From positions 62,001 through 126,000 of the forward strand of contig CAZDCK010000001.1 in NCBI GenBank assembly GCA_964503965.1: a DNA stretch of 64,000 nt, read 5' to 3'. Positions 1 to 8,547 of this stretch are shown here, piece after piece; the first letter of the stretch is position 1; every line of letters begins with the position of its first letter. The notes beneath the pieces were generated by a model. The model ran no database searches. It was not told where the DNA came from and was given only the letters and a program-made list of their open reading frames with translations. Source of the stretch: Eutrophocola sp964503965 (GTDB lineage Bacteria; Pseudomonadota; Gammaproteobacteria; Pseudomonadales; Pseudohongiellaceae). The position numbers and the translations under genes are program-made.

Positions 1-1958
1 TCAATATCCTGGTGGTTGTAATTGAAGCCCAGGTTAATGTGCTCATTGGGCTGCCAGTCGAATCCGGCATTTATCTGCATTCTTTCACCATTGAAATAAT
101 CTCCGATGGAGAAATTTACACTGGGTGAAAACTCCAGCTGATTGGAGAGACTTGCCTCCATATTAAAACCACTGAAAGTATAGTCTCCGGCAGGAATAAT
201 GACCCCCGGACGAATGGAAAAGTCCTGGCGCAGGCCTTCCCGGTTACGAAACCCGCCAAAACCCACCCGATCACCACGATGGGTGTTGAAGTTCATCATT
301 CGCCAGAACCAGTTTTCACTCTGCATTTCTCCGGTATCAAGGAAGCGGGTATGGTTGAAACGCATGAAGGAAAAGATATTTCGCAGGGTTTTATGGCCGC
401 GCAGGAAATATCGTCCTACACCTCCAATATTAAAGCTTTCCACACCGGTATTGTTGGCAAAGCCCAGGGCTGGATTGAAGTCTTCACCAAAGTACTCGTA
501 ATTGACGAAACCGGCTATACCACTGTTCTGGGTATCCAGGTTGGCCTGAATTCCGTAGGCTTTATCATCGCCATTTAATCCACTGGTGTCAGATTGCTGG
601 TACCAGGTATTACTGCGCAGAGTATGGGTATCGGAGAAGTGGGTGTTCTGGTAACGAAAATCCATACCAACAACAGTATTATCGATGCCCCTGCTGGGAT
701 CACCATGAGTCACGATGGCCCCAACACTGGATTCGGAAAGCACATTGGCAGCCGCCCTGGCTACAAAGACATTCTGGCCGTCCAGCCCCGCTGTTTCACC
801 CTGACTTACGGCCAAGCCACCGACATTCCAGCGCCCCAGGCGACCAGTCAGTTTCACGCCGGCATCAATATCAACCGGATTTCCAGTCCTGCTCAGGCCA
901 ATACGACGTGAATAAAACGGAATACCATTCTGGTTCAGGCCTCCAAAACTGAAAATATCCAGATCCTGAAGGAAGAAGTCACGTTTTTCAGGAAAAAACA
1001 GGGAGAATCGGCTCAGGTTGACCTGTCGGTTGTCCACTTCAGTTGCTGAGAAATCCGTATTGAATGTCACTGCACCGGTCAGGTTGGGAGTGATTTTATA
1101 GAACACATTGAGCGATGGATCAAAGCGCTGACCAGTTACACCCCCGGCCTGGTAATCTTTCGAACCAGCCATGGTCATGGAGGGAATAATGTCCAGGCCC
1201 TTTCCCTGTCTAATATCACGAATGCCGTAAATCAGGCCGGTTGTCGTCGGATTGATGCTCCTGTTGAAAGATGACCAGGCCAACTCCTCACGCTTACGCG
1301 CAACTGTGCGGGCAATGGTAAAACCCCATTCCTCAGATTCCGGGTCAAAGTTCAGTGTATTGAAAGGAATAGCAACTTCTGCAACCCACCCATCGTCAGT
1401 GATACGGGATTCCACCTGCCAGATACCTGTCCAGTCACGGTTCAGGTCATTGGGATTTTCGTAGACGCCTTCACGACGAATGCCATTGGGATTGACCTGG
1501 AAATGATACCCTGTACGTCCGTTGTTGAAGGTATCAAGAATAAACTCAAAGGCATCGTCACTGCCCAGTCCACCACCCTGTACCAGTTGCCTGGCAATGA
1601 TTCGGTCCGCTTCACTATCGAAGAGCCTTGCGCCGACAAAGAAAAAGCGGTCATTGTACGTGATATAGAAGATGGACTCTTCAGACGGGTCTCCGTGATC
1701 TACGGGCTGGAACTGATGTAAATCTGCAATAACCGTAGCCGATTGCCAGACTTCGTCTTCAAGATTTCCGTCTATGACCGGAGCACTGTTGGTGCGTGCA
1801 ATCTGGATTCGTTTCCGGGTTGCCTGAATATCCAGATTTCCCCTGAATTCATCATCCCTGCTGGAAACAAATTCACTTTCCGGAAGCTGGGCCATTGCAC
1901 CGCTGCAAAGGCAAAAAGCCATAATTATCGGAACGACGGACAGTAAGTGACGAGTCAT
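1..1958 (-). CDS. DUF5916 outer-membrane protein with CBM9-like N-terminal domain (3' part beyond window)
   Basis: Reading leftwards from ATG at 1958, an uninterrupted frame of 652 codons runs off the left edge. Residues 1-24 form a signal peptide ending in SGAMAQ. A carbohydrate-binding-family-9-like domain follows, starting around APVIDGNLEDEVW, then the region typical of DUF5916 with FSLFFPEKRDFFL and the NTDFSATEVD motif, then barrel-like strands. Family members are about 750-850 aa periplasmic/outer-membrane proteins of unknown function. A paralogue of 765 aa lies at 30329-32626 and aligns over the whole visible length, sharing for example the SRRIGLS motif. I infer an outer-membrane barrel with a periplasmic glycan-binding-like domain; no substrate can be named. 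Confidence 0.9.
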   Translation of the reverse strand, partial: MTRHLLSVVPIIMAFCLCSGAMAQLPESEFVSSRDDEFRGNLDIQATRKRIQIARTNSAPVIDGNLEDEVWQSATVIADLHQFQPVDHGDPSEESIFYITYNDRFFFVGARLFDSEADRIIARQLVQGGGLGSDDAFEFILDTFNNGRTGYHFQVNPNGIRREGVYENPNDLNRDWTGIWQVESRITDDGWVAEVAIPFNTLNFDPESEEWGFTIARTVARKREELAWSSFNRSINPTTTGLIYGIRDIRQGKGLDIIPSMTMAGSKDYQAGGVTGQRFDPSLNVFYKITPNLTGAVTFNTDFSATEVDNRQVNLSRFSLFFPEKRDFFLQDLDIFSFGGLNQNGIPFYSRRIGLSRTGNPVDIDAGVKLTGRLGRWNVGGLAVSQGETAGLDGQNVFVARAAANVLSESSVGAIVTHGDPSRGIDNTVVGMDFRYQNTHFSDTHTLRSNTWYQQSDTSGLNGDDKAYGIQANLDTQNSGIAGFVNYEYFGEDFNPALGFANNTGVESFNIGGVGRYFLRGHKTLRNIFSFMRFNHTRFLDTGEMQSENWFWRMMNFNTHRGDRVGFGGFRNREGLRQDFSIRPGVIIPAGDYTFSGFNMEASLSNQLEFSPSVNFSIGDYFNGERMQINAGFDWQPNEHINLGFNYNHQDI

Positions 1959-2162
1959 TAAAAAGAGGATGCTTTACCGGCGGAAATTTTGGTCGCGAGT
2001 ATAAAGGGGCTGACGCTTATGTAAAGGTGTTACCTCTATTTAAGGTCAGATTTCTTTATAGATTCACAATATTTCTTCTGTTTCGGGTATGACGCACAAT
2101 AGGGGAGCGTACTGCACAATTGTGTAGCGTCTGCGCCGACTTTTACAGCCCCTTGCGTATGA

Positions 2163-2717
2163 CTAGAAAGAAGAGCCAGGTTGTTGCAGAAAAGCCAGTT
2201 CTTCCGGTGTCGAGACTCTGCCAAGAAGAGCATTGCGATGCGGATAGCGACCGAATCGGTCAATAATTTCCTTGTGTCGTTTCTCAAAATCCAGATTAAA
2301 CTCAAGCCCTGGCCTTGAGAACAGTTCCAGAGCCTGTTCATGGATTAAACTCGACTCACTGTGCATGAAAGGTATAATCAGAAAAGCCTGTCGGGCAGGC
2401 TCGAGTGCATCAAGGACACCCATACTGACTGCTTCCTGGGACAAGGCGAGAGCCAGGCTGTCCTGGGCGAATGCTTCAGCACTTTCCCGTAAAAGGTTTC
2501 GGGAAAACTGGTCGAGGACAATGATCTCTGCTAACCGACCCAGGAATGTCTGCCGCCACGAGGCCAGTTCACAGGCTGCAGCGGACAGGAAAACCTCCAG
2601 AAACCGGTCCCTGATCATTGCATCAAAATCAGGGTCTTTCCTGAACCAGGACTCCTTGCTTATTTCGTCGAACCAGAATGACAGTATCGTGTCAGGAGAG
2701 AAGTTCGCCGTTGTCAT
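2163..2717 (-). CDS. DUF924 family protein
   Basis: 184 aa. The N-terminal motif ILSFWFDEISKESWF, the central LDQFSRNLLR and the C-terminal FGRYPHRNALLGR are hallmarks of DUF924 (PF06041), small soluble all-helical proteins of unknown function. An in-frame ATG at 2753 would overlap the upstream carboxypeptidase gene. I prefer ATG 2717, which follows that gene's stop by 8 nt, has GAGTGG just upstream and gives the usual family N-terminus. It is probably the distal gene of a two-gene unit with the M14 lipoprotein. The gene ends in TAG after GSSF, where the family normally ends, so TAG is a true stop in this genome. Confidence 0.88.
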   Translation of the reverse strand: MTTANFSPDTILSFWFDEISKESWFRKDPDFDAMIRDRFLEVFLSAAACELASWRQTFLGRLAEIIVLDQFSRNLLRESAEAFAQDSLALALSQEAVSMGVLDALEPARQAFLIIPFMHSESSLIHEQALELFSRPGLEFNLDFEKRHKEIIDRFGRYPHRNALLGRVSTPEELAFLQQPGSSF

Positions 2718-2725
2718 GAGACCAC

Positions 2726-3859
2726 TCAGGAACTGTGGTGCTCGTAGAGCCATTCCAGCAGATCATTCCACATACTGATGATTTGCTCATCTGACGGCAT
2801 TATGCCAGCGGAAGGAAGTTCCATAGTGACCACCGGGATACCCAGATTGATCCCGGCATAATTCCCCAGTGATCCCGGATAGACGCCAAGCAGGTGCAGG
2901 TGAAGCTCACCTATTTGCTCAGGAGGTTCCGGGGGGCCGTCATAATCCAGTAAATGGTATGGGGCATGGACTGACACAATCACATCAGGCTTGTACGATT
3001 GAATCTGGTTGACTACCCATTGCACTTCCGGCTCACTGGCGGGCTCTTCCCCCGGAAAGCGTCGGGGATTGCGATGAGTAATGTTCTCCCAGTAATCCTC
3101 TGCCAGATCAACCCAGTCCCTGGAGGAAAAGTTACGGTTCAGATCAACAGCATTGGCGTTTTGCCTGACTGCCTGGCCTTCCAGCAAACCATCAGGATTG
3201 ACGGTTGGGACAAAGCGCCAGCGAAAATCCTTGTTGTCACTGCGTTCAAGCAACTCCATCCATTTGAACATGATAGAAATCGAGGAATATTCATCACCGT
3301 GAATCCCACCCATGATAAGGATCCGTGAAGGCTTCTGGACTCGTGTTCCAGGCTGAAAATCACGAATGGCAATTGGCCGGTCCTGAACAGTGTAGGCTCC
3401 ACCAAATTCCAGGGACTGCGCGAGACAATCCTCAACAGAGACACTACCGAGTTTATTGCCAATTTCGTTACATATGGAAATGATACTCTGCCTTTCAGCC
3501 TCGCGGCGAGCTCTTGCCAGTACATCGGCCTCAGCAACAGGTTCTGGCTGCACAGGGGCAACCTGATTCAGTTCCGGGCCACCCCGGCTATCGTCTTCCT
3601 GGAGGACAATCATGGCGATATCCGCTCCGGCCTCATCAAGGACACCCACAGCAATATCATCAGGTACCGATGAATTGCCGCTGTCGGTTTCCAGGTCTGT
3701 GGTTGCCATGGTTTGCGGAGAAATGGGTGGCGATTGCCCGGTACCAGAAGGTGATGTGGTAACCGGTACACAACCACAGATCAGGATGGCCAGGGCTAAC
3801 AAGGCGAAAATTCTGCTATTCAATGTCTGTTTCCGCTCGACTTTTATCCTGATTCTCAA
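2726..3859 (-). CDS. M14-family zinc carboxypeptidase/amidase lipoprotein
   Basis: 377 aa. The N-terminus is a lipoprotein signal with lipobox ICG|C (Cys30), followed by a low-complexity Pro/Ser/Thr linker to about residue 110. The catalytic domain carries the M14 zinc motif HGDE (residues 187-190), substrate-binding NPDG and DLNRNF motifs, the third zinc ligand in SVHAPYH and a catalytic Glu in TMELPS. It resembles murein-peptide amidase MpaA more than digestive carboxypeptidases, so a role in trimming peptidoglycan peptides at the inner face of the outer membrane is a reasonable inference. The next gene encodes DUF924. Nearby downstream there is a YkuD remnant, another wall-related enzyme. 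Confidence 0.88.
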   Translation of the reverse strand: MRIRIKVERKQTLNSRIFALLALAILICGCVPVTTSPSGTGQSPPISPQTMATTDLETDSGNSSVPDDIAVGVLDEAGADIAMIVLQEDDSRGGPELNQVAPVQPEPVAEADVLARARREAERQSIISICNEIGNKLGSVSVEDCLAQSLEFGGAYTVQDRPIAIRDFQPGTRVQKPSRILIMGGIHGDEYSSISIMFKWMELLERSDNKDFRWRFVPTVNPDGLLEGQAVRQNANAVDLNRNFSSRDWVDLAEDYWENITHRNPRRFPGEEPASEPEVQWVVNQIQSYKPDVIVSVHAPYHLLDYDGPPEPPEQIGELHLHLLGVYPGSLGNYAGINLGIPVVTMELPSAGIMPSDEQIISMWNDLLEWLYEHHSS

Positions 3860-3903
3860 GGGTAGTTCGAAGAAAGCTACATATTGTATTTCGCAGGCAG
3901 GTG

Positions 3904-4930
3904 CTAGCCGTTGCCTTCGTAGACAATCTCCCAGCTATCCTTGCCTTCACGCCACAGCTGTTCTTTCCAGCCCCGCCATTTATAGTTACTGCTGTTATAA
4001 ATCTGGTAATAACGAACCGTGACCAGTTCCGGCTGTTTAAGGTCAGCGAAATAACTGACCCCCCGAAACATCAATTTCGATCCATTCCTTGCCATTGTTG
4101 ACCCGGCTCTTGTAGTCCGACCATTGGCGCTTGTTACGGCGAAAATCAGTGAAGTCATCGGCATAAAAAGAAAGATATCCTGCATTATCCCTGGCCTCCC
4201 AGGCTTCAACCCAGCCTTTAAAGGAGGCTTCAATACCGGCCTTTCTTTTCTCTGCCTGCCGAAGGGAATGCCAGGTCAGGGGCTCATCAGAAAGAACTAT
4301 ATGGGTAATGCCTGGTTTGATAAATGCATGCATGGATTCCAGGCTGCTGTTATCGATTACCACGCAGCCATCACTATCAAGTAGAGGCCTGGTGTTAACA
4401 TCTTTCGGTAATCCATGAAGCCAGATACCGGAGCCGGTTCGGCCCTGTTGGCGATCAATGACATTGGGATAATTCAGTGGAAAGGCCCTAAGGCCATAGA
4501 AGTCATCAAGGACAGCATCCTTGAGGAAAGACGTCAGGCGGTAGATACCCACCGGGGTTTTCTTGTCACCTTCCAGCTGTTTGCCAAAGCCATTTTTGCC
4601 TATGGAAACCGGGATCACCTACCTGAGCTCCAGGCCTCCCTTTCCATCGCGTTCCAGCACATTCAGTTTACCTTCTGACACATCTACCCAGAGCAGATAC
4701 TGCTCCTGGTCGGCCAGTCCTATGACGGCCTCTGGCAACATGGGTTCGACAGGGCGTGTTACAGACCCACTGGCCGTCGCGATCTTCGAATCATGGAATA
4801 GCATTGGCGGAGATGAACCCGCCTGGGCAAAAGACCCAGGGTGGTGGAGCATCAGGGTGAGGGCCATGAATATCCCCGACAGTAAGCCAGTTGGCCATTT
4901 TCCCTGTATGTCGTTGAATCTGTGAATCAC
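3904..4930 (-). pseudogene. L,D-transpeptidase (YkuD) with NTF2-like tail, broken by an amber codon and a frameshift
   Basis: One gene in three pieces. Piece 1 (4930-4619) has a signal peptide ending near FAQAGSS and ends at TAG (4621-4619). Piece 2 continues in the same frame directly after the TAG (codon GTG at 4618) and holds the YkuD domain: VSIGKNGFGK, EGDKKTPVG and the catalytic SDGC after HGLPKD. Piece 3 needs a -1 nt correction at a six-C run (4059-4064). Removing one base joins IEIDVSG to VSYFADLKQPE and restores the normal C-terminus ending VYEGNG at 3904. With one sense codon for the TAG and one base fewer the gene would be about 340 codons and intact. It is either a pseudogene with two lesions or carries sequencing errors. 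Confidence 0.82.
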
Positions 4931-5041
4931 TGTGCGCTACCTGGAGGTATTGAATCCCCTTTGGATCAGGGGCGCACAGGATACCGGCCAGCAGTGATTA
5001 TATCAACCGAAAACCTCGCAAATTCAGTAGCTTGTATGAAT

Positions 5042-5626
5042 TTAACGAGCGTTTGGCGGACGCCCTGGCCGATTTGGCCCCGGTCCTGTGGGCGACCGCC
5101 GAATGCCTCCCCTGTCAGTAACTCCGGCTCTTTGCCTGGCTGATTGACCTGCCTGACGGTTCGCGCGGTTTTCCTCAAATCTCCGTCTCAGTTCCCGCTG
5201 ACGCTCAGGCGGCATACTCCTGAACTGCTCAAAACGATTACGCATGGCCCGTTTCCGATCAGGAGGCATCTGCTGAAAACGATCAAAACGGTTGCGGATC
5301 ATTTCCCGCTCCTCAGGTGAACGTTGCATCCAGTTGCGAAACTGTTGTTGTGCAGCATTACGCTGGTCTGGGGTTAAATTCAGCCAGCGGCTGGCACCAC
5401 TGCGCAAACGTTCCTGTCGCTGCGGTGGCATTTCATTCCAGCGGGGCTGCATGGGCCCAAGAATACTTTGCAGTTCAGAAGGTAACTCATCCCATGGAAC
5501 GCCATCCTGGGCACGCAAAACGCCAGGTAGACACAGCAGAATCAGACAGACAGCAAACAGGTAACCCGACACAGGAAACCTGGACATGGTTGAGATTGCT
5601 GTCAAATTCCGGATTCCATTTAGCAT
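5042..5626 (-). CDS. DUF3106 secreted protein
   Basis: 194 aa. A signal peptide ends near VLRAQ. The body is a row of charged repeats built on PPERQ/LTPDQR/SPEEREMIRNRF units typical of DUF3106, and the C-terminus is Arg/Gly/Pro-rich. It is probably periplasmic; no activity is known. ATG 5626 is chosen because AAGGGGAAC lies 7 nt upstream, 13 nt after the stop of the preceding small gene; an internal ATG at 5587 would also leave a signal peptide. It is the last gene of an operon that starts with an ECF sigma factor, an arrangement I know from other proteobacteria (sigma - DUF3619-like - DUF3106). Confidence 0.85.
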   Translation of the reverse strand: MLNGIRNLTAISTMSRFPVSGYLFAVCLILLCLPGVLRAQDGVPWDELPSELQSILGPMQPRWNEMPPQRQERLRSGASRWLNLTPDQRNAAQQQFRNWMQRSPEEREMIRNRFDRFQQMPPDRKRAMRNRFEQFRSMPPERQRELRRRFEENRANRQAGQSARQRAGVTDRGGIRRSPTGPGPNRPGRPPNAR

Positions 5627-5639
5627 TAGCCTGTTCCCC

Positions 5640-5927
5640 TTAATCCTGTGTTGAGTTGGGTGGCAAAGCAGTACGTCCGCTTACGATGCTGCTGCCATCT
5701 TGCTGATCATCCAGAACCATGAGTGCCTCGTCATCCAGTAAGTCAGGATTTATCCAGTCACCATCTTCAGTTTCAAATTCACCAAGAAATTCAAGAAAGT
5801 TGATAAACAGAAAACGGCTTTCAGCATCACTGACTACATCATTGCCTTCACCGGCAGCTTCCTGTCCATGACACTGGACTGATACCAGGGCAAGAAGGCA
5901 TAACAGGAATCTAGACCGCCGATTCAT
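5640..5927 (-). CDS. small acidic secreted protein of unknown function
   Basis: 95 aa. N-terminal signal peptide (NRRSRFLLCLLALVSVQC, then HGQEA); a Cys at the end of the hydrophobic run could be lipidated, but the -1 residue is Gln, so this is doubtful. The mature part is strongly acidic and contains FLFINFLEFLGEFET. The start overlaps the end of the upstream gene by 17 nt in another frame, with GGAAGAG just before ATG, indicating translational coupling. It is the third gene of the sigma/DUF3106 operon. I do not recognise a family. Confidence 0.75.
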   Translation of the reverse strand: MNRRSRFLLCLLALVSVQCHGQEAAGEGNDVVSDAESRFLFINFLEFLGEFETEDGDWINPDLLDDEALMVLDDQQDGSSIVSGRTALPPNSTQD

Positions 5928-6288
5928 TCTCTTCCAGCCACTGGTAAAATTCCAGATTCTCGAAGAAGTCGATACTTTCCGGCGATATCAGAATATCCAG
6001 ATCCTCCACTGCAGAGGCTGACTCCTGGACAGGCACTGTTGTGTAAGTGTTCTGCCCGGGGTAGTACACTGATACCAACAGAACCAGGACACAGGCGGTG
6101 ACCAGCCCCCCAAAGGGTGCCAGTAATGCCCTGCCCGGATGACTATCCCGTTCGAGGGCTTCATGTCGAATACGGTTAAGGCGGGAAAGGGTCTGCCCGT
6201 CAAGGCCTTCACAGCTGCTGTCCAGCTCCTGCCTGGCCTTGTCCAGAAAAGCCTGTTCAGAATGTTGCTTGTCCTGGTCGCTAGTCAT
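5911..6288 (-). CDS. single-pass membrane protein encoded after the ECF sigma factor (anti-sigma-like position)
   Basis: 125 aa: a charged cytoplasmic N-terminus, one membrane segment (LVTACVLVLLVSVYY), then a short periplasmic part ending FYQWLEENESAV. ATG 6288 overlaps the sigma-factor stop (TAG 6283-6281) by 8 nt, a strong sign of coupled translation. Size, topology and place match the DUF3619-like proteins found between an ECF sigma factor and DUF3106 in other proteobacteria. By position it may be an anti-sigma factor, but no ZAS zinc motif (HxxxCxxC) is present, so that role is inference only. Confidence 0.78.
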   Translation of the reverse strand: MTSDQDKQHSEQAFLDKARQELDSSCEGLDGQTLSRLNRIRHEALERDSHPGRALLAPFGGLVTACVLVLLVSVYYPGQNTYTTVPVQESASAVEDLDILISPESIDFFENLEFYQWLEENESAV

Positions 6289-6904
6289 ACCAATATTTAC
6301 CAAGTGTCTCTCTCAGGCTATGAATAGCCCTCGAATAATGGGTTTTTACGCTCCCCTCGGCACAGGACATTGCCCGGGCAGTCTCTTTCACATCCAGCCC
6401 CTCCCAGGCCCTGAGCATGAAAGCCTGCTGCTGGCGCAAGGGTAACTTAGACAAAGCTTTCTCTAATGCCTCAATGCCCTGTCCTGTCTGGAGCTGTAAT
6501 TCAGGACTTCTGCCCCGCTCATCCTCTGCCGTCTGAATCGGGTCTTCATCCTCCTGCGTGATCCCCAGCCAGCTTCGAAAGCGGTTTCGTACAGTATTTC
6601 TGCGGTACCAGTCCCGGATGCGACTCTGGAGTATCTTGTGAAAAAGTGCCTGCCACTCCGGCTCCGGCCTGTCAGCGTATTTTTCCACCAGTTTAAACAT
6701 GGCATCCTGCACAATATCAAAAGCCTCATCAGAATTACTGGTAGCAATCTGGGCTATTCGATAGGCTCGTTTCTCAACAGAAGAAAGAAATCTGTCCAAC
6801 GCATGGTTATTGTCCAGCGTCCTGCTCCCGGTCTGCCCCTGATTACTGGAATCATCATATCCTAGCACTAAATAGCTGTTACTTTGCCCGGTAATAGTAG
6901 CCAT
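6281..6904 (-). CDS. ECF-type RNA polymerase sigma factor
   Basis: 207 aa from ATG 6904 (a TTG three codons earlier is less likely because AGAGGA would lie only 2 nt from it). Sigma region 2 covers EAFDIVQDAMFKLVEKY and the following helix with RDWYRRN. Region 4 covers LPLRQQQAFMLRAWEGL and the HTH VKETARAMSCAEGSVKTHYS. It heads a four-gene operon in which every junction is overlapping or very short. A possible self-type promoter with an AAC-N16-CGT core lies just upstream (6944-6972). The target stress is unknown. Confidence 0.92.
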   Translation of the reverse strand: MATITGQSNSYLVLGYDDSSNQGQTGSRTLDNNHALDRFLSSVEKRAYRIAQIATSNSDEAFDIVQDAMFKLVEKYADRPEPEWQALFHKILQSRIRDWYRRNTVRNRFRSWLGITQEDEDPIQTAEDERGRSPELQLQTGQGIEALEKALSKLPLRQQQAFMLRAWEGLDVKETARAMSCAEGSVKTHYSRAIHSLRETLGKYWYD

Positions 6905-6943
6905 GATTGGCAATATCCTCTGGCGCTTACTCTCTTAGAGAGT

Positions 6944-6972
6944 CTAAACGCAGGAGAACCGTTGCGGTTTAC
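6944..6972 (-). promoter_or_regulatory. possible ECF-type promoter of the sigma operon
   Basis: On the minus strand GTAAACC (6972-6966) and CGTTTAG (6950-6944) give AAC and CGT cores separated by 16 nt, the spacing usual for ECF sigma promoters, about 40 nt before the sigma start codon. A 12-14 nt palindrome (core TCTCTAAGAGA) sits between promoter and start. Autoregulation would be typical, but the match is short. Confidence 0.35.
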
Positions 6973-6997
6973 AGGAAAAAAACAATAAACCACATAT

Positions 6998-7579
6998 TTA
7001 CAACAGGACATGCACCCTGAGTTGCATTGCCGGGACAAGGGATTTTTCAAACCAGGGATTCTGCTGCAGCCAGTAAGTGTTTCGGGGGGACGGGTGAACA
7101 AGTGGGATATAGTCTGGCAGGTATTGCTCCCAAGCTCTCACGCGGGAAGTCAGCGTTTTATGGCGATTATCAAGGTAATAGTGCTGCGCATAACTGCCTA
7201 CAAGCAGCGTGAGCTCCAGGTGTGGCAGATACGAGAGCACACGCTTGTGCCACAGGGGAGCACACTCTTTACGTGGGGGAAGATCGCCACTTTTTCCTTT
7301 TCCGGGATAACAGAATCCCATCGGCATAATGGCGATGCGTGTAGAATCGTAAAAGGTTTCCCGATCCACCGCCATCCAGGAGCGCAGACGATCTCCCGAC
7401 GGATCATTCCAGGGTATACCGCTGGCATGCACACGCGTCCCGGGGGCCTGGCCTATGACAAGGATTTTTGCTGATTCGGAAACACTCAACACCGGTCGTG
7501 CACCCAAAGCGAGTTCGGGTTCACACTGACGGCATTGCCTGATCTCTGTCAGCAGGTTGTCCAGAGTTCGGCTTACCAT
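6998..7579 (-). CDS. uracil-DNA glycosylase superfamily protein, probably [4Fe-4S]
   Basis: 193 aa. Motif GQAPG (residues 43-47) is UDG motif 1 and HPSPRN near residue 165 is motif 3. GFCYPG and PPRKECAP are typical of a small proteobacterial UDG-like family. Cysteines at 16, 19, 90 and 106 follow C-x2-C ... C-x15-C, the spacing of the iron-sulphur ligands in family 4/5 UDGs, so a cluster is likely. It probably removes uracil or another damaged base from DNA; the exact substrate cannot be told. It is transcribed ahead of, and in the same direction as, the sigma operon, 93 nt away. Confidence 0.85.
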   Translation of the reverse strand: MVSRTLDNLLTEIRQCRQCEPELALGARPVLSVSESAKILVIGQAPGTRVHASGIPWNDPSGDRLRSWMAVDRETFYDSTRIAIMPMGFCYPGKGKSGDLPPRKECAPLWHKRVLSYLPHLELTLLVGSYAQHYYLDNRHKTLTSRVRAWEQYLPDYIPLVHPSPRNTYWLQQNPWFEKSLVPAMQLRVHVLL

Positions 7580-7620
7580 ATTACTCTTGCAGGATTTACA
7601 TCAAAAATCAAAAAGGGAGG

Positions 7621-8058
7621 TCAGCCGTTTGGCCGTTCGGGAACATGAAGCAGTTGCAGATTATCAGCTTCCTCAATGGCATAAACGGACTTATCCAGAA
7701 TACCGGTAACCAGGCCACAGAATCTGGCCTCCTGGCTGGACGGACTTATCTGCCAGAGACATTTTGCCTTGCCAGGATAATGAAAGAATAGCCTGTTGCC
7801 GCGCTGTTTCACCTCATAGACAACCGGGCTTCCCCAGTCAGGATAAAGATAAAAACCATCCCCCCTGAATTTATTTACGGCGGTATCAGCCAGTACGACT
7901 GAGCCATAGTGTGCAGTTGACATGCCTGCCGGGGAATTCAGGGGATAAATCATCCTGGTGTGACCAGCACCCTGAGTTTGCATGGAGAATACCGGCAAAC
8001 TGACTGGCAATGTTGCGGTTAGCCTGAGTAATTTTCGGCGGTATGTATCGTGATTCAT
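7621..8058 (-). CDS. hypothetical protein with weak resemblance to S24/LexA-type domains
   Basis: 145 aa. The start ATG overlaps the stop of the DUF3237 gene before it (TAATG), so the two are translationally coupled. The segment VVLADTAVNKFRGDGFY then VVYEVKQRG resembles the fold signature of phage-repressor-like S24 domains (D-x-S ... GDG-x-Y ... K), but there is no helix-turn-helix and no clear GDSM serine motif. The N-terminus could be a poor signal peptide. I do not assign a function. Confidence 0.6.
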   Translation of the reverse strand: MNHDTYRRKLLRLTATLPVSLPVFSMQTQGAGHTRMIYPLNSPAGMSTAHYGSVVLADTAVNKFRGDGFYLYPDWGSPVVYEVKQRGNRLFFHYPGKAKCLWQISPSSQEARFCGLVTGILDKSVYAIEEADNLQLLHVPERPNG

Positions 8059-8519
8059 TACAGTACCCGGTAATAGGTAAACTGGGAGCGATCAGGGTTA
8101 GTGAGGCGCTCGCCGGTGCCTACAATCATCGTGCGGGACATCCATTCATAGGGACCGTCCGGCGCTTCAAAAAAGGGCGTGAAGCGAAAATACAGCTTGG
8201 TTTGTCCCGGGTTTTCAGGATCTGGCGAGCGATGCAGGTAACCCTTGTTATTAATATAGATCCAGTGGCCATCATGGCTTTCAAGCATGTAATGGGTATT
8301 GACCTTGATACCTTCACCCAGATTCCTGAATATGGCGTAATCAGCACCGCTGTAAGGTACCACCCGTCCCTGTAACAAGGGACCATAGACTTCACCGCTT
8401 GCCGGAGGCACATACCCCTTGCCACCACGAGGCCCTGTAAAATCTATTCTTTCAGCAAAATGCATGGTTACTGAGAACGCGTATTCCAGTTCCAGTCCAG
8501 GGATTTGTAATTCAGCCAT
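8058..8519 (-). CDS. DUF3237 family protein (copy 2)
   Basis: 153 aa. Hallmarks of DUF3237 are LEYAFSVTM near the N-terminus, YGPLLQGRVVPYSGADYA, THYMLESHDGHWIYI and the C-terminal FEAPDGPYEWMSRTMIVGTG. These are small cytoplasmic beta-barrel-like proteins of unknown activity. GAGGAGTC lies 5 nt before the ATG. The gene follows a homologue at 8548-8976 by 28 nt and is coupled to the next gene, so all three probably form one transcript. Confidence 0.88.
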   Translation of the reverse strand: MAELQIPGLELEYAFSVTMHFAERIDFTGPRGGKGYVPPASGEVYGPLLQGRVVPYSGADYAIFRNLGEGIKVNTHYMLESHDGHWIYINNKGYLHRSPDPENPGQTKLYFRFTPFFEAPDGPYEWMSRTMIVGTGERLTNPDRSQFTYYRVL

Positions 8520-8547
8520 GTTTGACTCCTCTCTCGCTGGAAACCGG

